Assembly: GCA_964352715.1 (NCBI GenBank)
Contig: CAYGSU010000117.1
Location: 1-6,505 of the forward strand
DNA length: 6,505 nt
From: JAVKBW01 sp964352715
GTDB lineage: Bacteria; Pseudomonadota; Alphaproteobacteria; UBA8366; Aestuariispiraceae
Reading direction: 5' to 3'
Positions 1-5,029 of this stretch are shown piece after piece (within the stretch, counting starts at the first letter, position 1; each line of letters starts with the position of its first letter). The notes beneath the pieces are model-generated. The model was not told where the DNA came from and made no database searches. It saw only the letters and a program-made list of their open reading frames with translations. The translations under genes were made by a program, and so were the position numbers.

Positions 1-22
1 TATTTCGATAATTCTAGAAATA
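1..22. promoter_or_regulatory. Near-palindromic operator, probable ArsR binding site
   Basis: This is a 22-bp inverted repeat centred between bases 11 and 12. Nine of its 11 base pairs are complementary; the outer arms TATTTC (1-6) and GAAATA (17-22) are perfect, with mismatches only at 7/16 and 9/14. It lies 3 bp upstream of the -35 box of the adjacent arsR-type gene. AT-rich dyads of this kind, with a TTCGA/TCGAA-like core, are typical operators of ArsR/SmtB repressors, so autoregulation of the arsR-arsP unit is inferred. It also contains a -10-like GATAAT (7-12) whose -35 would lie outside the window. The dyad may extend past the window edge. Confidence 0.6.
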
Positions 23-25
23 CCG

Positions 26-54
26 TTGACTCGAGAACGTACCGGGCCTATATC
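26..54 (+). promoter_or_regulatory. Sigma70-type promoter of the arsR-arsP unit
   Basis: The -35 box TTGACT (26-31, 5 of 6 to consensus) is followed by a 17-bp spacer and a -10 box TATATC (49-54, 4 of 6). The predicted transcription start is around 60-62, on or next to the ATG at 62, so the message would be leaderless. The operator-like dyad at 1-22 abuts the -35 box, which suits repression by the encoded ArsR protein. The call rests on consensus matching only. Confidence 0.55.
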
Positions 55-61
55 GAATGGT

Positions 62-412
62 ATGAAAGATATTGAAACCATGGCGGCGCGGCTTGAAGCG
101 CTGGGCAACCCGACACGGCTGGCGATTTACCAGGTGCTGGTGCGCGCCGGGTCCGCCGGTAAAAGCGTCGGCACCATACAATCCGCCCTGTCGGTGCCCG
201 CCTCCACCCTGTCGCATCATCTGAAGCATCTGGAACTTGTCGGCCTGATCGACCGGTCGAAAGACGGCACGACCCATACCTGCAACGCGAATTACCGGAC
301 CATGGACGAGGTTCTCGCTTTCCTGACCGAGGAGTGCTGCGTCGAAGCGGACCCGTCCGCCGCCAATGATCAGCGGGAACACCGCCAGAAACACGGCAAA
401 CAGCCGGCTTAA
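62..412 (+). CDS. arsR: ArsR/SmtB-family metalloregulator, probably organoarsenical-sensing
   Basis: The product is a 116-residue winged-helix repressor of the ArsR/SmtB family, expected to act as a cytoplasmic dimer that leaves its operator when metalloid binds. The N-terminal helix carries the family signature ALGNPTRLAIYQVL (about 13-26). The helix-turn-helix spans about 34-62, with recognition helix STLSHHLKHLE (48-58), and the wing follows (64-78). Cysteines are C74, C92 and C93 (TEECC). This C-x17-CC spacing matches, from memory, C83/C101/C102 of the Shewanella putrefaciens SpArsR, a methylarsenite-selective repressor. ATG 62 is chosen because the promoter places transcription start there; an in-frame TTG at 26 lies inside the -35 box and is unlikely. 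ATG 80, with a weak GAAAG upstream, is an alternative. The stop TAA overlaps the Shine-Dalgarno of the permease gene, implying co-transcription. Family assignment is firm; inducer identity is inference. Confidence 0.9.
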   Translation: MKDIETMAARLEALGNPTRLAIYQVLVRAGSAGKSVGTIQSALSVPASTLSHHLKHLELVGLIDRSKDGTTHTCNANYRTMDEVLAFLTEECCVEADPSAANDQREHRQKHGKQPA

Positions 413-422
413 GGAAAATATC

Positions 423-1487
423 ATGACCGATCATTCCCACGCCCCGAACACGCGCTCTAATTTCGATATTTCCGGAATTAAGAAATTTGTAACCGACAAG
501 GTCGTGCTGACCACCGTTGGTCTGCTGGCGGTGTCGGCGTTCATCAATATCGACGCCCCGGCCTCGCTTGCCGGCTTCGCCCTGACCAGCCTGTGGGAAA
601 CCGCTCCCTTCATCCTGCTGTCGATCCTGCTGGCCGGCGCGGTGAAGGCAAGCGGTGCGGACGCCACCATCGCAAGGGCGCTGAGCGGCCGGACGGCGAT
701 TTTCACCGCCGCGGCTTTCGGGGCGCTGTCGCCGTTCTGTTCCTGCGGCGTCGTCCCGCTGATCGCCGCTCTGCTGGCCGCCGGCGTACCGCTGGGGCCG
801 GTGATGGCGTTCTGGCTGGCGTCGCCGGTCATCGACCCGGAAATGATGATCCTGACCTGGGGGGTGCTGGGGCCTGAAATGGCGATTGCGAAAACCCTCA
901 GCGCAATCTTCCTCGGCCTCATGGGTGGTTTCGCCGTCGTCCTGCTGCAACGCGCCGGCGGCCTGAAAGACCCGCTGCGGGCGGAGGTTTCCGGCAGTTC
1001 CTGCGGCGCGTCGTCCTGCGGCGCACCGAAAGCGCCGGCCCGGCCGGTGTGGAATTTCTGGTCCGAGAAAAAGCGCCGCGACACATTCAGAAACGAAGTC
1101 GGCACAATGGGCTGGTTTCTGTTCAAGTGGCTGTCGCTGGCCTTCGTTCTGGAAGCGATGATGCTGCGCTGGGCGCCGGTCGACAATGTCGCCGCAACAA
1201 TTGCCGATATGGGCATCTTCGCGGTTCCGGCCTCGGCCATCATCGGGGTGCCGGCCTATCTGAACGGCTATGCGGCGATCCCGCTGGTGCGCGGGCTGAT
1301 GGATATCGGTCTGCAGCCGGGGGCGGCCCTGGCCTTCATGGTCGCCGGGGGCGTTACCTCCATCCCCGCCGCCATTGCCGTCAAGGCGCTGGTCAAGACA
1401 CCGGTCTTCCTGATGTATCTGGCGCTGGCGCTGACGGGATCGATTATTGTGGGCATGCTTTATGGAGGGGTCTCCCAAGTCCTCTGA
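423..1487 (+). CDS. arsP: ArsP/DUF318-family permease (organoarsenical or metal efflux)
   Basis: The product is a 354-residue polytopic inner-membrane protein of the COG0701/ArsP_1 permease family. Members expel trivalent organoarsenicals (ArsP) or, in the SO_0444 branch, copper/zinc. About 9-10 hydrophobic segments are visible: five before residue 175, a hydrophilic loop (about 176-236), then four or five more. The diagnostic motif SPFCSCGVVPL lies in a membrane segment with C106 and C108, followed by FWLASPVIDPEM. The loop has a second cysteine pair, C194 and C199, in a Gly/Ser-rich stretch. AAGGA (411-415) sits 7 nt before ATG 423 and overlaps the arsR stop; the intergenic gap is 10 bp, so the two genes form one operon. 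The nearby CC-type ArsR favours methylarsenite-type substrates. No arsenate reductase or arsenite pump is in view. Substrate is inferred, the family is not. Confidence 0.85.
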   Translation: MTDHSHAPNTRSNFDISGIKKFVTDKVVLTTVGLLAVSAFINIDAPASLAGFALTSLWETAPFILLSILLAGAVKASGADATIARALSGRTAIFTAAAFGALSPFCSCGVVPLIAALLAAGVPLGPVMAFWLASPVIDPEMMILTWGVLGPEMAIAKTLSAIFLGLMGGFAVVLLQRAGGLKDPLRAEVSGSSCGASSCGAPKAPARPVWNFWSEKKRRDTFRNEVGTMGWFLFKWLSLAFVLEAMMLRWAPVDNVAATIADMGIFAVPASAIIGVPAYLNGYAAIPLVRGLMDIGLQPGAALAFMVAGGVTSIPAAIAVKALVKTPVFLMYLALALTGSIIVGMLYGGVSQVL

Positions 1488-1503
1488 TGGAGGGTCCCAC
1501 AAG
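1462..1503 (+). repeat. Imperfect short tandem duplication across the arsP stop codon
   Basis: Two similar units lie 25 bp apart: ATGGAGGGGTCTCCCAAG (1462-1479) and ATGGAGGGTCCCACAAG (1487-1503). They share ATGGAGGG, a CCCA block and a terminal AAG, with small indels between. The repeat spans the last codons and the TGA of the permease gene. It could be a small slippage duplication or chance in G/C-rich sequence; no function is apparent. Confidence 0.3.
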
Positions 1504-1508
1504 ACGGG

Positions 1509-1540
1509 CGGCTGCAGGTTTGGGGACCTGCAGCCGTTTT
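1509..1540 (+). terminator. Rho-independent terminator of the arsR-arsP unit
   Basis: A perfect 11-bp stem, CGGCTGCAGGT (1509-1519) paired with ACCTGCAGCCG (1526-1536), closes a 6-nt loop and is followed immediately by TTTT (1537-1540). It begins 21 bp after the permease stop codon. It separates the metalloid operon from the downstream dioxygenase gene and rules out dioxygenase start codons upstream of about 1540. Confidence 0.9.
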
Positions 1541-1582
1541 CATATCCGGCCGAAGCTCTTGCCCGATGTTCAAACGAACCGA

Positions 1583-1610
1583 TTGCCAGCCGCTGGAATT
1601 TCTCCATAAT
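1583..1610 (+). promoter_or_regulatory. Sigma70-type promoter of the dioxygenase gene
   Basis: TTGCCA (1583-1588, 5 of 6 to the -35 consensus), a 16-bp spacer and CATAAT (1605-1610, 5 of 6 to the -10 consensus) form a good promoter. The predicted start site, around 1616-1618, coincides with the ATG at 1618, so the transcript would have essentially no 5' leader. This explains the lack of a convincing Shine-Dalgarno sequence there. Assignment is by consensus match only. Confidence 0.55.
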
Positions 1611-1617
1611 CACGAGC

Positions 1618-2655
1618 ATGTCTTTCGCTGAACCATCGCCGGACGCCCTGTGGAGGGGCGCCGATTTTTCATCCAAGGACGATGTCGCCATCGATCTCGA
1701 CCGGGATGCCGTTGCCGCCTGTCTGCCTGACATCAGGGCACTGGCCGCCACCGGGCGCGAGGCCGTCTCGGTTGAAAGGCACGAAGCCCCGATGACCGCC
1801 CTGGCGGACCAACTGGCGACAGTGCGCGAAATAATCCTGAACGGGCGTGGCCTTGTCATCCTGCGCGGTTTTCCGGTCGATGCCCTCAGCCAGACAGAAA
1901 TTGAAATCTTTTACTGGGCGGTCGGCCTGCATCTCGGCCTGCCGGTGTCGCAAAGCGTGATGGGCGACCGGCTTGGCCATGTGATGGACGTATCCGGCAA
2001 GGATTCCAACGCCCGCGCCTACCGAAATTCAAACGAGTTGACGCCACACACCGACCCGGCGGATATCCTCGCCTTTCTGTGCCTGAAGCCGGCGAAAAGT
2101 GGCGGCGTCAGCTATTTCGCCAGTTCCCACACCGTGCATGAGGAAATCCGCAAGACCCGGCCTGACCTGCTGGAGCGCCTGTATCGCGGCTATCGCTGGC
2201 ACCGCTTCGGCGAACAGCCGGACGGGTTTGATCCGATCACCCCGCATCATGTACCGGTTTTCAGCGAGCGGGACGGGCTGCTGAGCTGCCGGGTGGTGCG
2301 GCAGTACATCGAAATCGCCGCCGACGAATATCCGGAACTCGGGTTCGACGATCTCGACCGCGAAGCGCTCGACCTGTTCGACGCGCTGGCGGTGCGCAAG
2401 GATATCGGTTTCGAATTCACGCTGGAATCCGGCGAAGCGGTGATCGCCAACAACTTCACTGTCCTGCATTCGCGCACGGCATTCGACGATTATGACGACC
2501 CCGCCCTGAAACGTCATTTACTGCGATTGTGGATAGCGGCGACCCCCTCCCGTCCGGTCGTTCGCGAAGTCTTCGTCTACGGCGACGGCGAACCGGGCAT
2601 CCCGCCGCGCGCCGGCAGCACGCCGTTCTACGAAAACAGGGTGGCGTTGAACTAG
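1618..2655 (+). CDS. TauD/TfdA-family Fe(II)/2-oxoglutarate-dependent dioxygenase
   Basis: The product is a 345-residue cytosolic non-heme iron oxygenase that should couple 2-oxoglutarate decarboxylation to oxidation of an unidentified small substrate. The iron triad is visible: H144-x-D146 (TPHTDPAD) and distal H284 (TVLHSRTAF). R299 and R303 (KRHLLRLW) fall 15 and 19 residues after H284. By alignment of the RR..HR block of E. coli TauD they would match R266 and R270, the co-substrate carboxylate ligands. Length is close to TfdA-like members. ATG 1618 is preferred because the reading frame upstream runs through the arsP terminator and because the promoter puts transcription start there. It appears monocistronic: terminator upstream, opposing gene 5 bp downstream. 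Taurine itself is not indicated, since no tauABC transport genes are in view. The family call is strong; the substrate is unknown. Confidence 0.88.
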   Translation: MSFAEPSPDALWRGADFSSKDDVAIDLDRDAVAACLPDIRALAATGREAVSVERHEAPMTALADQLATVREIILNGRGLVILRGFPVDALSQTEIEIFYWAVGLHLGLPVSQSVMGDRLGHVMDVSGKDSNARAYRNSNELTPHTDPADILAFLCLKPAKSGGVSYFASSHTVHEEIRKTRPDLLERLYRGYRWHRFGEQPDGFDPITPHHVPVFSERDGLLSCRVVRQYIEIAADEYPELGFDDLDREALDLFDALAVRKDIGFEFTLESGEAVIANNFTVLHSRTAFDDYDDPALKRHLLRLWIAATPSRPVVREVFVYGDGEPGIPPRAGSTPFYENRVALN

Positions 2656-2660
2656 TTCGG

Positions 2661-3506
2661 TTATTTGCTTGTCTTCAGCAGCACGACCCCGGCCAGCGTG
2701 ACTGCAGTCGATATCACGCGCACAAGGTTCAGGCGTTCTTTCAGGAAAAACACACCGAACAGAACGGCAAAGACCATGCTGGTTTCGCGCACGGCGGAAA
2801 CCATGGCCATCGGCGCGAGCGTCATTGCCCAGATAGCGATCCAGTATGCCATCAGCGAAACAACGCCAGACAACACACCTGCTTTCCAGCACAGACGGAC
2901 CTGTTCGCGTATCCGCCCGCGTCTCATGAAATACGCGATCACCAGAATGGGCAGGCCATCGAAAATGTTGAGCCAGAAGACATAGCTGTGCGCGCTGTCT
3001 GCGGTGCGGGCGCCCAACCCGTCCGCCAGAGTATAACCCGCAATAAACACGCCGGTTCCCAAAGCGAAGAACATCGCCTTCGGTTCGCGGAACCCTTCGG
3101 CGCCGCGCGTCAGGGTCAGACTCATGATGCCCAGAGCGATGAGGATGATTGAAACCGTGGCTGCTGCGCTCAGAACCTCGCCCACGAATACAACGGAAAT
3201 AACGGCGACGATAAGCGGGGAAACACCACGCGCGATGGGATAGACATGGCTGAGATCGCCATAGCGATAAGCCAGAATAAGAAACACGTAATAGGCTGTG
3301 TGCAGGGCTGTCGATGCAGCGATGAAGGGCCATGCTTCCGGTGGCGGGAAGGCGACAAAAGGCACGACCATCACCGAGATCGCGACCTGACTGACAACCA
3401 TTGTCGAAACCATGATCAGCCGATCCGCGTTTACCTTCATCATGGCGTTCCAGGCCGCATGCAGCAGGGCCGCCAGCGCTACCATGGCAAACACCGACGT
3501 TGTCAT
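2661..3506 (-). CDS. EamA-family (drug/metabolite transporter superfamily) permease
   Basis: The product is a 281-residue inner-membrane transporter of the DMT superfamily, probably a metabolite exporter with unknown cargo. Two tandem EamA repeats are visible (about 4-135 and 143-279), giving roughly ten hydrophobic helices. Recognisable family motifs are LLHAAWNAMMK (14-24), YPIARGVSPL (89-98) and GEVLS (109-113) in the first half, and VRETSMVFA (239-247) with FFLKERLN (253-260) in the second. The start is supported by AAGGAG (complement of 3513-3518) six nucleotides before the ATG. The gene runs convergently to the dioxygenase, with 5 bp between stop codons, and divergently from the amine oxidase gene. 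No intrinsic terminator fits in the gap, so the convergent transcripts probably overlap. Substrate cannot be inferred from sequence. Confidence 0.88.
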   Translation of the reverse strand: MTTSVFAMVALAALLHAAWNAMMKVNADRLIMVSTMVVSQVAISVMVVPFVAFPPPEAWPFIAASTALHTAYYVFLILAYRYGDLSHVYPIARGVSPLIVAVISVVFVGEVLSAAATVSIILIALGIMSLTLTRGAEGFREPKAMFFALGTGVFIAGYTLADGLGARTADSAHSYVFWLNIFDGLPILVIAYFMRRGRIREQVRLCWKAGVLSGVVSLMAYWIAIWAMTLAPMAMVSAVRETSMVFAVLFGVFFLKERLNLVRVISTAVTLAGVVLLKTSK

Positions 3507-3656
3507 TTGTGTCTCCTTCGGTGACGACTTTCACCCTGGCAGATTAAGGTGCTCGGGGGGGTGTGCATTCCCCTGCAAGGTTGGATATAAACAGGAATCA
3601 ACTGATGTACTAACGTATAGTTCCAACATCCTAACTCACACCCTAACGAGAATTCC
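3507..3656. promoter_or_regulatory. Divergent intergenic region between transporter and amine oxidase
   Basis: This 150-bp region must hold promoters for both flanking genes and is visibly more AT-rich from 3581 to 3630 than its surroundings. On the plus strand TATAGT (3616-3621) matches the -10 consensus at 5 of 6 and would give a leader of about 29 nt for the amine oxidase, but no good -35 box lies 16-18 bp upstream. On the minus strand only weak candidates are seen. A run of seven Gs with a nearby CCCC lies at about 3555-3573. No clear operator dyad was found. Confidence 0.4.
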
Positions 3657-4913
3657 ATGTCACAAGACGTCGATGTCATCATCATCGGGGCCGGCGCCGC
3701 CGGACTCTCCGCCGCCAAACAGGCCGCCGCAAAGGGCCTCACCTACACCTTGCTGGAAGCCTCGCACCGCTCCGGCGGCCGTGCCTATACGGAAAACCTG
3801 ACGCCCGACATCCCGTTCGATCTCGGGTGCCACTGGATGCATTCCGCCAGCATCAACCCGTTCGTCGGCATCGCCGATGAACTGGGCCACCCCTATGTCA
3901 AATCCGGCACCTGGCGCAACAAGATCTGGTGGAAGGGCAAATGGGCAGTCGATAGAGAACACGATGAACTGCTGACCTATTTCGATGCTTCGGCTGAGGC
4001 CGTCATCGCGGCAGCAAAAGCGGGTCGGGATGTTTCGGTTGCGGAGGTGATCGACCTCGAGAGCCCCTATTGCTCGATGTATGCCTATTTTCATTCACTC
4101 GACACATCAGGCGACCTCGATCAGATCTCCGTCTTCGACACCTACCGGTACAACGATACGGACGAGAACTGGCCCTTGCGGAATGGCTACGGCACGCTAA
4201 TCCAGGATTGGTCAAAAGACGTCACCGTCACCCTCAACTGCAAGGCCGAAACAGTGCATTGGGGCCCGAAGGGTGTGCGCGTGGAGACGCCGAAAGGCAC
4301 TGTGACCGGGCGCCGCGTTATCATTACCGTTTCAACCAATATTCTGTCCGCTGGCCAGATCGAATTTGATCCGCCGCTGCCGGCATGGAAACTGGATGCC
4401 GCGCACCGCCTGCCGCTGGGTGTTCACAACCGCATCGCCATTGCGCTGAAGGACAACCCGTTCGGCGATCAGCCGCTCGACGAGAACGAAAACAGCAGTG
4501 CGCTGGTTTCACTGGACGGCGACGATGATGTGCCGATGTCGGTCAAGATCCGCCCTTTCGGTTTGAATTATGTCGCGGGTGTCACAGGTGGCAGGCACGG
4601 CGAATGGCTCAGCCGGGCAGGTCAGAAGGCCTCGGTCGATCATCTGACAGAGCGGCTGGTCGCAGCCTACGGCTCGGATATCAGAAAATCCCTGAGTGAC
4701 CGGACAATCGTTACCGCCTGGGAAACGGACCCCTGGGTGCTGGGCGCGTATTCCGGCGCTCTGGCCGGCTTCGGCGATGAACGGTCCGTTCTGCGAAAGC
4801 CGATCGATGACTGTCTGTACTTCGCCGGCGAGGCGACATCGGATGACAGTTTCGCAACGGCACATGGCGCGATGATGAGCGGACGGGATGCAATCGATTC
4901 AATCTCCGCGTAA
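3657..4913 (+). CDS. FAD-dependent flavin amine oxidase (NAD(P)/FAD-binding)
   Basis: The product is a 418-residue flavoenzyme of the amino-oxidase superfamily (MAO/polyamine oxidase/LSD1 fold), expected to oxidise an amine or amino acid with O2 to imine plus peroxide. The N-terminal dinucleotide fold has IIIGAGAAGLSAA (G11, G13, G16), E34 for FAD ribose and the GGR motif (40-42). The C-terminal FAD segment reads YFAGEATSDDSFATAHGA (388-405), preceded by WETDPWVLGAYS (355-366). The C-terminal block resembles the polyamine oxidase/LSD1 type, and the MAO-type cysteine for covalent FAD is absent, so FAD should be noncovalent. The position of the conserved lysine near the flavin N5 appears to be R259. 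No signal peptide or membrane anchor is seen. ATG 3657 has only a weak ACGAG-like site upstream. Substrate unknown; family secure. Confidence 0.88.
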   Translation: MSQDVDVIIIGAGAAGLSAAKQAAAKGLTYTLLEASHRSGGRAYTENLTPDIPFDLGCHWMHSASINPFVGIADELGHPYVKSGTWRNKIWWKGKWAVDREHDELLTYFDASAEAVIAAAKAGRDVSVAEVIDLESPYCSMYAYFHSLDTSGDLDQISVFDTYRYNDTDENWPLRNGYGTLIQDWSKDVTVTLNCKAETVHWGPKGVRVETPKGTVTGRRVIITVSTNILSAGQIEFDPPLPAWKLDAAHRLPLGVHNRIAIALKDNPFGDQPLDENENSSALVSLDGDDDVPMSVKIRPFGLNYVAGVTGGRHGEWLSRAGQKASVDHLTERLVAAYGSDIRKSLSDRTIVTAWETDPWVLGAYSGALAGFGDERSVLRKPIDDCLYFAGEATSDDSFATAHGAMMSGRDAIDSISA

Positions 4914-4915
4914 AA

Positions 4916-4937
4916 CGGGCAGGCTTCAGCCTGCCTG
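4916..4937. terminator. Hairpin just after the amine oxidase stop codon
   Basis: CGGGCAGGCT (4916-4925) pairs with AGCCTGCCTG (4928-4937), with one G-T wobble; the practical loop is TTCA after opening the innermost pair. It begins 2 nt after the TAA. On the plus strand no U-run follows, so as a terminator for the oxidase it would be incomplete. On the minus strand the stem is followed by TTTT (complement of 4912-4915), the canonical arrangement. It may block antisense transcription or protect the 3' end of the oxidase message. Confidence 0.5.
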
Positions 4938-5029
4938 CATCGCCCGGTAGCCAATTCAAAAATCGGCTGGCGATGACGGATTGGATACTCTAGCTTCCGC
5001 TGGTCAAACTGCATTCCGGGAGGCCAGCA

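Noticed and set aside
26..61. TTG start for arsR, adding 12 residues
   Set aside because: The TTG is the first three bases of the -35 box, and the added residues precede the normal family N-terminus.
1447..1617. N-terminal extension of the dioxygenase to the upstream GTG
   Set aside because: It would overlap the permease end and read through the terminator at 1509-1540; the extension has no family similarity, and a promoter lies at 1583-1610.
48..1859. Long minus-strand open frame (603 codons) opposite arsR, the permease and the dioxygenase start
   Set aside because: Its translation is rich in Arg, Gln, His and Gly with no family motif, and it crosses a strong plus-strand terminator. It is the antisense shadow of genuine genes with intact motifs.
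2518..3534. Minus-strand open frame (338 codons) in another frame over the EamA gene
   Set aside because: The overlapping frame 2661-3506 carries the EamA helices and motifs and a good Shine-Dalgarno; this one is low-complexity Arg/Gly-rich translation.
3555..3574. G-run and CCCC as a possible operator or terminator hairpin
   Set aside because: Only about four pairs form and the interior is not complementary, so no stable structure or recognisable site results.
4954..4989. Possible promoter for the hydrolase (TTCAAA ... GATACT)
   Set aside because: The spacer is about 23 bp and the -35 match is poor, so it does not meet a sigma70 arrangement; the hydrolase may be read from the oxidase promoter or by an unrecognised sigma factor.
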